Assembly (NCBI GenBank): GCA_900323505.1
Contig: OOIN01000002.1
Span: forward strand, 1,984,001-2,048,000
Direction: 5' to 3'
DNA from: Ustilago trichophora
Taxonomy: Eukaryota > Basidiomycota > Ustilaginomycetes > Ustilaginales > Ustilaginaceae
Length of the DNA stretch: 64,000 nt
The notes under the pieces were generated by a model. That model searched no databases and was not told the DNA's origin. It saw only the letters and a list, made by a program, of their open reading frames with translations. The position numbers and the translations under genes are program-made. Each line of letters begins with the position of its first letter. Position 1 is the stretch's first letter. Of the stretch, positions 9,068-19,961 are shown piece after piece.

Positions 9068-10420
9068 TCAGCCGAGCATGTCGTCTAGAAAGTTTTCCAA
9101 GCGACCCAATTCACCCGGAGTCGAATGTATTGGCTGTTGTTGCTGTGTGAACTGTGTTCCATGCTGCTGTGAGTTTGTTCGAGGCTGCGCACTTGGCCGA
9201 CCTACACCATTGGACCCTGCCGGACTGAGGGTGAAGACGGACGGATCTCTCCCACCGACACTACGATCGTTGAGGCTGGCGAGGAAGCTATCGATCCTCT
9301 CTGTGCGATGGGAAGATGAGCTTCCACGTGTTTCAGGTTCTGCAGCTGCTGCTGGACTAACGATGCCAGCGAGTGGAGACTTGCGTCGCCCAAAGGTGGT
9401 GCTGAAGCTGAAACGGCCCGAGTTCACGGAGCCCGTCTCGGAGGCGCGACTGCGGGATGCGGCAAGTGAGGATTCGATCTCGGCGGTGAGGCTGTCCGAT
9501 AGGGTACCTGTCGCAGCGGCAGTGGAAGGCGAGGGAGATGCGGTACCGCTACCATTGGGGCCAATGTGAATGCTTGGAATCGAACGAGGTGGTTTACCAT
9601 CTGGACGTGAACGCTCGCCGACACCATGCCCTTGGAAACGGGCTTTGAGCGCACGCACAGCCTCGGCTTTCTCTTTTTCCTTTTGAAGCGCTGCAAGATC
9701 GATTGCGTTTCCTTCGGCGTCCACCGCGTCTTGCTGTTCGAAGGTGACTCTGCGGCTCTCGTCTGGAACGCCCTGTCCTTTTGCTTTTTGCCGTTGTCGC
9801 TCCTTCTCGTGCAGATACGCGAGGCTATGGTCGATGTCATTTTCTACATCGGAGGCAGTCTCGTTCTGGCCCCGGCTGCGTGCGATCTCCGCCGCAATAC
9901 CAGCTTGCGTATGGGCAGAATCGCCTAGGGCGGCTACACGGGCAACGAGTTGTGAAATATCCACTTCGGGTTCCGGCTCCTCGTCATCTGGTAATCGAGG
10001 ATCTTTGGCCGCCTCGAGCCGTTCTAACCGAGCCAGCTTGCTCTCTCCCAATCTCCGGCGGGCGTATTTGCCTCTGGAAGGATTTGAAGGGTCTTCGTCT
10101 ACTTTGGGGAGTTGCGTCGGGCCAGAGGTTGCTGCGGCTTTCGCGAGACTCGGGAATTCGGCATTGACCTCTTCCTCCTCGTCGCTTCCACTGGTCGCAT
10201 CTCCTTGTTCACCATCGTCACTGCTGCCGGAACCGGACGACCCACCGTCGGCGCCGTCTCGATGTGATGTTGAACCCGATGCATGTCCGTGATGCCTCTT
10301 GGCGAATCTATGGCGGTATCCAGGCTTAGACGAGCCAGCCTCCTTACCGTCCTCCGTCGAGCCTTTTGCCGAGTTATACCGCCGCGAGGCTTTGGCCTTG
10401 TACTTGTTCTGCAGGACCAT
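9068..10420 (-). CDS. Conserved-looking acidic, low-complexity protein of unknown function
   Basis: 450 residues from ATG at 10420. I do not recognise the family. The first 20 residues are basic and Lys/Arg/Tyr-rich (NKYKAKASRRYN), followed by a His-rich stretch and a Ser/Asp/Glu tract ending in EEEEVNAEFPSLAKA. The middle (residues about 110-230) is charged and probably helical (KLARLERLEAAKDPRL, YLHEKERQRQKAKGQG). The C-terminal half is Ser/Pro/Thr-rich with a Gln run, ending LGRLENFLDDMLG. There is no signal peptide or membrane segment. The conserved-looking ends with a disordered middle suggest a scaffold or RNP-associated protein, but this is a guess. It converges on ORC3 with about 257 bp between stops. 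Confidence 0.75.
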   Translation of the reverse strand: MVLQNKYKAKASRRYNSAKGSTEDGKEAGSSKPGYRHRFAKRHHGHASGSTSHRDGADGGSSGSGSSDDGEQGDATSGSDEEEEVNAEFPSLAKAAATSGPTQLPKVDEDPSNPSRGKYARRRLGESKLARLERLEAAKDPRLPDDEEPEPEVDISQLVARVAALGDSAHTQAGIAAEIARSRGQNETASDVENDIDHSLAYLHEKERQRQKAKGQGVPDESRRVTFEQQDAVDAEGNAIDLAALQKEKEKAEAVRALKARFQGHGVGERSRPDGKPPRSIPSIHIGPNGSGTASPSPSTAAATGTLSDSLTAEIESSLAASRSRASETGSVNSGRFSFSTTFGRRKSPLAGIVSPAAAAEPETRGSSSSHRTERIDSFLASLNDRSVGGRDPSVFTLSPAGSNGVGRPSAQPRTNSQQHGTQFTQQQQPIHSTPGELGRLENFLDDMLG

Positions 10421-11732
10421 GTTTTGATGAGGATAAGACCGTAGCGGTGATGACCTCGTCGACTAGCAAAGACGCTACGGCCTATGAAGTGGGGCTTTTC
10501 GGTCGAGGATAGATGGGACAAGCAGTTCAGAGACGTGCTCGTTTTAGACAGATGGAGGTCGAGATGAAGACAGATGTGCACGAGTCCTTTTTTGGGTGAT
10601 ATTGTTTGCTTAGAAACGTGCCGGCCAATTGCGCCCAAAGCGTGCTACTAGGCGCGGAGACACAAGGTTGAGCCGAGCAGAGAAGCCAGACGGCGGACTT
10701 GATGTGCAGCCGGTGCAAGGAAGGCGAGTGATAGAGAACACTCCATTAAAGTCTCCAAGTGAAAGGCAAGTCGAACCAATTCGCTGTAATGTAGGCTTAG
10801 TAGCGAATCGAAGTGCGGCAAGTTGGTCACAGCGGAATGTCAAAAGAATGTGGTTTGGGTCGTCTGAGTTCTAAAAACTGAGTTGATGCAAGGAACTCGT
10901 TGCAAGAGCCAGCTTTGACAGGTCCCAAGTGAGCGGTGTCAGGACTCGCTTGGCCCGTCCACCTGTACACGATCTGATCTGCGTGTGACAGCTCTGACCA
11001 AGTTGACACGAGGGGATCGATGGATCGAGAGGGTCGTGTGTATGTATGTGTGTATGTGTGTGTGGAAGCGGTGTGTCAGAATCCAAACAAATCCAAAGCT
11101 TTTTTGAGCGTGCATTCGATGATGTACTGGACAGTACTCTTACATTACTGTAGTTGGAATTTGTGCGTGACAGGCCATAAGGGAAAGGAAGCGCGGGCCG
11201 ACTCGTTCTGTGTTCGACACCAGAAGAGGTTGAAATTTGAGTGTGGAGCTGTGCGTTGGTTCAATTTTGGCTTCCCGCGCCGTTCCTCGTTTAATCTCGA
11301 CACGCCTCGATGCTCAAGTGTCGATCGGATTCCGCTCGGGGCCCGTCACCGCACATGGACATCCGATTCAGGCCAGCCCTCCGAGCATGCATTCTGGAGT
11401 GTGTCGCACTGCCTGCTGGATAAACATTCCCGCAATTTTCTGCTGCGAGACAGTGCGGATGGAAGCCACATCGAAGGCTTCGACGCCCTGCATCGGCCAT
11501 GTGGCTTTCCCGATCTCGTCTCGAGCTTTTGAGGTGCCGATGCCCGATGCGTACTGCTATCTGAATTCTTACTTTGTGACGACAGATCAGCCACGTCGCT
11601 ACTGATTCACGCCTCGCAACGAAGACGAGCATGCAAATGACAGAATGAGATGTATATAGTACAGATGAAGAAGTGCTAGTGATGAGATTATAGTGTGGAC
11701 AGACGTTTACGTTGAGGCTTGCAGTCTTGGAG
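10421..11732. other. intergenic region
   Basis: No gene recognised. Contains a TG-rich run near 11037-11064 and a near-palindrome GTACTGGACAGTAC at 11124-11137 carrying the recurrent ACAGTAC word. An open frame of 170 codons near 11020-11532 has no plausible protein character. Confidence 0.45.
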
Positions 11733-12114
11733 CTAGCCCCTTTCTTTGGCAGCCAGGCTCTTGGTGACCGAGTCAATATACGTCTGGAGCATCTCATTGT
11801 CAGCTTCAGCCTTCTTGCAGTCGTCCTTGACTGTGTTGACGCGGCTGATGAGTGCGCGCAGACCGTCTTGCATTGCCATGATCTCGCTGCCAGCCGCGCA
11901 GAGGTCAAGATGGAAGCAGTCGAGGGCTGTCAGTCGCTGTCGGAAGCAGCTTTTACCGTGGAAGGACTAGTACTCACCGCACAAGTTTCTCCTTCTCAAC
12001 CACCTCGTTGGCTGAGATCTCGGTCTCGGCGGTCCAAGCTGCCGACTCGGTGAAATCGTCCGATGCGACGATGGGCGACGTTGTTGAGGACGTTGTTGTC
12101 GTGTCGATGTCCAT
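11733..12114 (-). CDS. SCOC-family short coiled-coil protein (two exons)
   Basis: Reconstructed 96-residue protein. Exon 1 is 12114-11978 (MDIDTTTTSS... to EKEKLV plus two bases), the intron is 11977-11887 (91 nt, GTGAGT donor, CAG acceptor, ACTGAC branch-like site about 50 nt before the acceptor), and exon 2 is 11886-11733, ending in TAG. Together they make 97 codons in frame. Exon 2 reads MAMQDGLRALISRVNTVKDD, followed by a helix with NEMLQTYIDSVTKSL. This matches the SCOC family, in which R-V-x-x-V-K, E-N-x-x-L and Y-I are typical. SCOC proteins bind ARL-type GTPases at the Golgi and act in trafficking and autophagy. The N-terminal 40 residues are Thr/Ser-rich and unconserved. No single open frame covers this gene. 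Confidence 0.85.
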
Positions 12115-15100
12115 CTTTGGCCTGACCAGTAGCTGACGGGATCAGCTGAATCCCTTGCTCGGTCGTGTGTAGCGACCCCGTTGTGGTCGGCGAGAGGTGA
12201 GGACCGGAGTAGCTTTCGAGTGATGGCGTAGATGCAGTTGATGGGTTTATCTGTGCGTCTGCGAAGGGTCCAGCAGCGACAAGTCAGTGCCATGAATCCG
12301 GGACTCGGAAATCAATTTTGGGCGCATCCATTTGTTACCCTTCGCGGTCGAACATTCACTGCGATCTGCTTGCTTTCTTCAAGTTGCTTGCGTCTCTCTC
12401 TCTCGCCGTGTGTGTTTCGGAGATGCCAGTCTTATAACAGTCTGATCTAGGAAAGCACTTTTCAGATTAACCCACAGTTCAAAATGCAACAATGGGTAGG
12501 CGATACAACCACAAAGAAAGAAGAACATACTACCAACATAAACAAAAGAGAGAATCAAAAAGAAGGCACGAAAAAAGGCGCAATTAACCTCCCGGTCATC
12601 ACTGAGCAACACCGACACTTCGCAACACCCAGAAACGGCCCAGCCTACGCCACCAATAGCTCGCGCATATCGAATGTTACACTCTCCTGCCAATGAGATC
12701 AGTGAAATGTTCTCGATGCGGGGCCCTCGATCAGCTGCTACTTGTATATTGGAGCTCCCCCACGTCACGATATTCAGAGCTGCCGATCGACGAGCGCGAT
12801 TTGACTGGAAATTTTAGCGAGAAAAAAAAATTAACTACTCAAAATTGTGAAGCGGTCGGTCGAACTGCGGAAGGTTCGTCTGGGAAGATAGAGCTTTGAC
12901 CGCCAATGTGCACTTCGCATGCCTCGCAAAGAAGAATGGAAGGTCCAGCAGGGAGCATCATCCGGGCGAACAAAGAGGAGGAGGTTCGAGCGGATCTCAT
13001 CTGGGATGAATTGCACGTTGCCGGTCAATTAGGCTCGACCGGCCATTATTTCATGGCCTGTTTCGAGAAGAAACGATCAGCAAGCCGCGATCCGAGCTCG
13101 TACGAAACTTGGATCCGGCAGAGAGAGACAGACGATCCATTTGATCTTGAGAATAGACTGGAGCACAGAGTCAACACCAGCTATCTTTGTTCCTATTCTC
13201 GGACGAATGCGTCATTCATAGACATAAGTGATATCGTATGACAATTGCTAAAAGGGGCGCTTAGCTGGGCCTCGCGTACCTGCGGCGGGAATGCTCTGAA
13301 CATTTAGATTGCCGCCCGATAAGGGGCTTGCAACCATCTTCACTTGTACCCACGAGCGTGCAACTTGACATGCCGAAAAACAGTCGCAAGCCAAGCTTTG
13401 CCACCTGTTGCTCTTGCCGACGAAACGGGGTTCGAACTCGGCTACTCAAGGCAGCCTCGGGGCGCCGCTCAAATGTCGAAGAGACCGCGTTTTCCAGCGG
13501 AAACTTTGCCCTGGACAGTACAGTATGGCTTGATGGGTTGCAAACGATACAATACAGTACACACACTCTCACACGCGAGGCTGTCAAGGGTGCCAAATCT
13601 GGCACTGCGTCTCAAGCTCGGATCAGAGGATCGGCTAGAAAGGACGCATATTGAACCAACGCCAGGACCTTGGGTTTCCCAACAAAATTTCTCACAGCAT
13701 TTCCATCTGGGTGCCCGCTTCCCTGAACAATGAAAGGGCCACTATACGGTCAGCTTTGCATGGACGCCGAGCAAGAGCCTTGTTCGAAGCGAGCCAAGAA
13801 GGATGGACGAAAGGGATCAAGAAGAAAAAGAAGAAAGTCAGACGCGAAGGCTCGAGAGACAAGACAAGAGTGCATTCCCGGAAATGCGGGGAATTCCTCG
13901 GCCACGCCCTAAATCGTAGTCGCCGCAAAATCGGTCAAGCTTCTTGAAAAGCAAAGCAACACACCACACTTGTGTTGCAACGGGTCAACCGTGGCTGCGT
14001 TCCGTGCAAGCCACTCCGCTCGGGCTCCTTGCCTATCCAGAAGACACCCTCGCGCATCCATACGCACACATGTACACGCAAGACAAAGGGCGCTGTTTCG
14101 GAAAACGCGCTCGCAGCAGAGACATGCTTGAACAAAGAATCCTGACATGGTGGGAAGCGTGGTGGTGATGCTGCAAGTTCGGATCTCGAAACGGACAGGG
14201 AAAAGTGAGCGCGCATAGGCGAGGCAAGACAAGGCAAGGCAAGGCGAGTCAAGCCGAGCTGGGCAGGGTCTTGTCGCTCACACGCAGACTAACTTACTGT
14301 ACTGTACACAAGACCCGCTGCACAAAATTTCCCCTGACTGCAGCAGCCATGCATGCAACGCGGGCTTGAGAGCAAGTCTCATCTTTCCGTCGGCGAAATT
14401 CTGGTGGCTCTGATTGGCCGTACTACCACCTCTCATCTGTGCGCGCGCGCGTCACCTTGGGCCAAGATCCTTATCAGGACATCGAGTGACACTGTCTTGC
14501 ACAGCATTGCTGTCGCCAAGGTCGTCATGCGTGGTCCCCGCGATGAACCATGTGTGCAGGTCCTCCCCACGAAATGCAGCATTTGGGTTATGAGGGGCTC
14601 CATGGGACAACCAGTGCAATTTCATGTGTGCTGAAAACATGCAGATGTGTTTGATTCGTAGTGCCGGTCGCACGAGAACACTCCTACGTTGTTCGTTTGA
14701 GAGAGTCCAGAACAAACATGAAGTGGATCGTGCTCGGCAGATGAAACGAGGTGGACGATGGTCATCTTCGAGCTTTTTTTGGTCTGCTCAATGGAGGAGA
14801 TGCGCTGATCTGACAGAGCCAAACATTCCCTTTGACGTCCAGCCTCTCGGCCTAGAGCTCGGCATCGCTGCCCCGGACCTTTCGTGCCGGCTGAATGAGC
14901 CTCTTGTTACAAGCAAACAAGCTAGCTCTGGAAAGCTCACACGCTGGGCGCGAAAGCGATTTGCATGAGATGACGGTGTCCGTTTTTTGAGGAGATGACA
15001 AACGAGAGCCGTGGAGTGCCTTCTCAAGCGATTGATTGGTCTCACAAGCACCTCCCGATCGCGAGGAGGGCATCCATCGATTATCGCCTCGCGCACATGG

Positions 15101-18100
15101 ACCGCCCGTGCAGGTGCTGCACTGCAGCCGTGCAGAATTTCGAATATTTATCCCTATTTTCTTGAAATGGTACAATGTCCAAAGCGCACATCCGGACGCA
15201 GTTCAAGCTCCGCTCTGATCCTCAGAAATGTCCAAGTCTCAACTTCCCATCGCACAAGATCGCAGCGGCATGTCCTTTAACGCTCTTCCGCTAACGCTAC
15301 AGTCCACAACACCGCCGACAGGAAAGCACGAGAGTACAGTTCGGGTAGAAGCGAACACCGGTGTCGGCGTCGGAATGCTTACTACATCACCCTGCAGAAA
15401 TCGGATCGCCTCCGTTTCTCCGCTCCTCTGCGCCTGTGTGTCTCTCTGTCTCCCCTGGCGGTTCTTGAATTCGGCTGTTCTCGTTTGACCATCCCAAGCC
15501 CACCAACACCTACCCACTACTTCCACCCATGTCCAGTCTTTCTCTTTCTCTCTTGATTTTGTTTTCTCCGCAGAATCGCCAATAAGGGTTTAGACTGAAC
15601 ACAAATGACAACAAAGCAACTGATTGCAAACTAGTGCTGGCTTCGATCTTGAGCGGTTGCAGGTCACACTGAGAGAAGCTACTATGAAGCATCGCATTTT
15701 GTAAGGTGCCTCCATCGCACACGCTCATCAGTCCGTTTTGGCGAGACCTTTGGGCGGGTTAGAAAGTGGGCACACCGTAAGCGAAATGGGACCTGACGAC
15801 AGGTCATGTCATGTGTCCTTCGACTCCTGTAGAGGTGAAGGTGACATTGACGTGGAGTCAACCGATACCCGAAGACAAGGCAGAGCTCTGATAGCATTGC
15901 AGATGTTGGGAGCGGTCTGCGAATCGGAGTATGATCGGAACAAGGCCCCCGCTTAACAATTTATCGAGATCCGCTACCCGGCAGTGTACCGTTCTGCTGC
16001 TGATGAGATGGAACAGGGGCCACGGTTCGAACATGACTGGTATCGAAATGATCTCGCATCCGCTGCAAGAAACACACACACACACACGTAGACTTGTGAC
16101 GTGATCCGTCTTTCAGGACCATGTACGATGCAGCAGAGTCTCCGAATGGGATGAATGCAGAAAAGCAAGAGGCTTGTTGCTTAGTAGAATGTTCGATCGT
16201 GGACCCTCCGACTCATCCAACAAGCGTACTGGACTGCCAGACGGATCGTCGACGATGAGACCCTGAGATCTTGTGGCTCGCGTACACGCTGTGATGGGAG
16301 AGTGACTGAATGCTTAACCCCACATAAAGAGCTCAACCTTGCTCCTGTGACATGATACGAACCCCAGATACTCTTAACCAGGTCAGGCTTGCATGGCTTG
16401 GTCAGCGTTCCTGGTTGTGGAAAGATGGGGAAGAAGTGCTGACAGACATGTATGGGTATAGCGTGAAAAGTGCATTCCAATGTCTACGCTGACGTGTTAT
16501 GTTCCAGGTGTGCGGATAAGCACATGCTGTCAGCAGAGCGCCAAGTTGGCCTGCGCTCAGAGAGGCTTTTGCGTCAAGTTGACTGCGTATTGTAAAGAGA
16601 CTCGATGCGATGTGATGGTATCTTGCACCGTCAAAGAGGCTACCAGTCTCCGACGAAAAGGCTATACATTGCAACCTACGCTTCCCTTTGACATGGACAC
16701 CAGTATTGAGCGGACTATGCGGCAACATCCGTCGTGCCAAGCAGTGTGCATTTTGAGACAGTCCGGCATGTTACTCGAAGCTTTCTTGGTCAAAGCTGGT
16801 CACCATCGCAAGCTGCATCTCGCGCCTCGTTCTATGTTTTTCAATTTTTGTCGACACCATCTCCGCCTTACCGTGTGATTTTACTCTTTCTGCCAACTCA
16901 GAATGCCTGTGTCTATTGTGACTCTTTTTCCATCCCGCTGACGAGTCAGACCCGATTGAAGGTCGAATGAGCTGCGGAACTCGGTGCGCGCTACGAGATG
17001 ATCCCGATCCCCTTTCTTCTTGAGCAGCTCAGATGGACACACAGCATTCCGCTATCGATTGGCGCCATTGCTTCGAACAGAGACCAACCAGAGGCAAATT
17101 TCAAACAGTGCAGTGGTTGACCTGATCGATCTGTGGGGAACAACTGGCTGTCAGAATTTGCAAACAATTTATTCTGACTCTTCGACTCTTCGACTTTTTC
17201 GTGCCTGTTCCGAGATGCGGACCGCTAAACAGTGACACCGCGCATAGAGGGTTTTTAATTTTATTTTATTTATTTTCATGCAGAAGAAATTTGTGTCGCG
17301 AAAAAAGAAAAAATTTGTTTGGGGCAACAGATGGCGTTCTTAGTTCGAGACCTGTGCGTGCTTTGCGTGCATATCGCCTTTGACTGTTCACGCCATCATA
17401 TTCTTAGCTCTTGGCTCTGTTGGCAAACGCTTACCTTTGCCAAGCTCGACAACTACTGGACTTGTATCGAGTCGCATCATAAGCATGCTCACCTCGTCAC
17501 GACTTAGAGCTTAGATAGAGCTTGATAAAGTGATCTTAGCAGGTTGCCGGTCTGATTGTGACATGAAAGTGGGAAGAGGAAATCGAGGTGGGCCCCACGT
17601 TTTCTTCAATGATTCGTTTCCTGAACTGCATTTCGCAAAGAAACGGCTTTCGGCCAATGGCAACGCGTTGACCAAAAAAAAAAAGTCACAAAAGTTCGAA
17701 TTCAATAGTCGAGATAAGGCAGCCATCTGCACCAGAGTACGCAGGGCGACGCAATCGATGCGATTTTTTTTTTTTTTTGTTACGGCAACGAATTCTCAAC
17801 TCAACGCTGAGGCCAACTCTGAACAGTCCTGCAGAAAGATCGTCGGATGAACCTATCCGTATGACGCGCCAGTGATAACAGGAGGGATGATGGACTTGAG
17901 CCACATTATGGACTGTATCACCAAGAGGTATGATCGCGTGCGACAAGAAGAGATTACATGACCACAGCTGCTTGCCGGGAACCAGTTGGACGGGTGGTAA
18001 GCTTCGAGGAGAAGGAGAAAAAGAGAGCGTGGCCGGAGCGGTCAATTGTTCAAGCAAAACCTGTGGCATGCATGTTGCGAGGTCTGTTTCTGCGCCCGCT

Positions 18101-18600
18101 AGCGAAATGGGAGTCCTGCGTGGCTGACTGATGCGATCTGTGCAACAAGGTCGTCGTCGTCGTCCAACACACTAGCGGCACTGCTGCACAAACCAGTTCC
18201 TCGCAGCTTTTGAGAGGAGAATTTTCCCTCTCTTTGCTCGCAATCAAATTTTACAGTACAAAAAAAAAAAGAAAAAGAAATTCAAGCTGACCCGTGTCGC
18301 TTACGCTGTCCAACCCCTGGAGAATCGGACGCCTACCGAGGCGCGCTTCTGGACCACACAAGGAGAGGAAAGAATTAAAAAATATTTAAAATAAACCCTT
18401 TCGGTTGCTGGCGAGTCGGGGTTTTGTGTACGGTTGATATGGTGGCATTCTCGGCCTCTTCCCCCTTCCCACGAAACTCTGCTGTTCCGCTGCTGAGCTC
18501 CACACAGAAAGGGGCGGCGGCGAGTGGAAATTTATTACTCTGGTTTCGAATCCCATCGATGCTTGCGAAATGCTATCCGCCATGGTTCCCAAGCCTGTCG
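12115..18600. other. gene-poor intergenic region, about 6.5 kb
   Basis: I see no gene, RNA gene or intact mobile element here. Open frames are short (at most about 130 codons), lack recognisable domains, and many start without ATG. Features are T/A homopolymers (T run at about 17764-17779, A run at about 18260-18270), CA runs near 16071-16086, and several copies of the ACAGTAC/GTACTGT word (13515-13525, 13552-13560, 14295-14308, 18252-18260). It probably contains the upstream control region of the PP1 targeting subunit gene. Confidence 0.5.
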
Positions 18601-18619
18601 GACCTCGTCTAAAAATGTT

Positions 18620-19961
18620 CAATCGATCTGGCACTCGACTGCCATTGTGCCTTGCTGCCAGTCTGCTTTCTCTCTCGCTGTCTTGCTGTCTTGCTGTCTC
18701 CTGTCACTTTCTTTCTCCTTTCCACACCTCTTCCTCCCAACCAAGCTCTTCGTTATCCGCCCGTACCGCACGCTGCCCATCGAGCCGTGCTTTTGGTGCT
18801 GTGCCGGTCCTCTGTGTGCTGCGCTCGTGCTGCTGCGCCTCCTCTTCGTCCCCTTTGGCTTGCTTGGCCAACAGCACAGTATAGACAGCACCAAACTTTC
18901 TCACCGTCCTCTCGTCTTTGCCTTCAAGCTTTCTGCGGCGTCTGGTCTATCGATCTGCTCAGCCAGCCAGAGCATCTCACCGTCGTATCTGTAAGACTCT
19001 CCCACTCTTCTTCCTCCTCCAATCCGTCGATCTACAGCGCAAAACCAGTCGTGCTTGTGCGACGCACTCCTACACCTATTGTTTGACCCCCCTTCTATCT
19101 CCTGTGTACAATACGGCGTCCTCTTCCTGTACGCATCGAGCCGAACCATCTGACGCTCTGGCTGACTGCGCAGGAGGGTCTCTTCGCCTACGACCACCAA
19201 ACCCTCCCAACGCTTTCCTCACCCAGAACCCTTTCGACCAGTTTGGGTGCGTCCGAGCTCTCCTCCCCTGTCTTCGCTTCACACCTGCTCGCCTTCACCT
19301 TGCGCTGGTTGCAGGCGCTTCCGATTCTGGGTGCCATCACCGCCGCTGTCCACAGCACGCTACAGACATTTGGCTACGCCCACATCTCCATCCCCAACCG
19401 AACCCAAAACCGCCTTTCTGGCGGCCAATCTGCAGTACAGTACAGTACTGCTCTGGCATCGATTCTCCTCTTGGCGCAGCTTCAGACACAACCACCAATC
19501 TTTGCCCCTCTGCGCACTCTCTTTCTCTTCTTCCTTCATCCCGTCTCCGTCTTTCGCCCTCCCCCCTGTTCCCTTCCATTCTGTTTGTTCAGCCACCGAA
19601 GCCGACGATCCGTGGGCTTGGCTTTACATTCCTCTCTCTGGTTCCAGCTCACCTGAGCTGCTTCCTTAGACGCTGCCACTACGCACAACTCTGGCGCAAG
19701 CTTCCTTCCACATCTCGTCCGACCACCACCACCACCACCAACAACAACAGCCACAACAACTCTTCGACCCTGATCCGCCAGCCTTGCACTTCTTCAGCAT
19801 CCCGCCTTCTTTCCTAGACATCCCCCGCGTTGCAGTCTCTCCATTAATCTATCCTCCAGCGTCGTCACATTCCCCTATCAGCGCTTCCATGCAGCAAGCT
19901 TTGTGACGACGCGACCGTCCAAGCTTTCGAGTCTACGCATTCGACCGTCGAGCATCACGTT
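18620..19961 (+). promoter_or_regulatory. long pyrimidine-rich 5' leader/promoter of the PP1 targeting subunit gene
   Basis: About 1.3 kb with strong C/T bias on the plus strand (runs of TCTC, CTTCC, CCACC), ending at the ATG at 19962. It contains upstream ATGs and long stop-poor frames without protein-like character. CAGTACAGTACAGTACTG lies at 19433-19450. In fungi, pyrimidine-rich stretches like this mark promoters and 5' UTRs of strongly or conditionally expressed genes. The transcript start and any leader intron cannot be placed by eye. Confidence 0.45.

Noticed and set aside
12379..12768. 129-codon minus-strand frame with a hydrophobic stretch
   Set aside because: Hydrophobic residues come from AT/AAG-rich DNA; no start context, family or splice evidence.
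13412..13432. tRNA B-box-like GGGGTTCGAACTCGG
   Set aside because: Flanks do not pair into a T stem and no cloverleaf can be drawn upstream.
18541..18560. tRNA B-box-like GGTTTCGAATCCC
   Set aside because: No A box, acceptor stem or terminator at tRNA spacing.
18918..19817. Open frame of about 299 codons on the plus strand before the PP1 subunit gene
   Set aside because: It begins with TTG, is dominated by Ser/Pro/Leu from C/T-rich DNA, and shows no domain; stop scarcity follows from composition.
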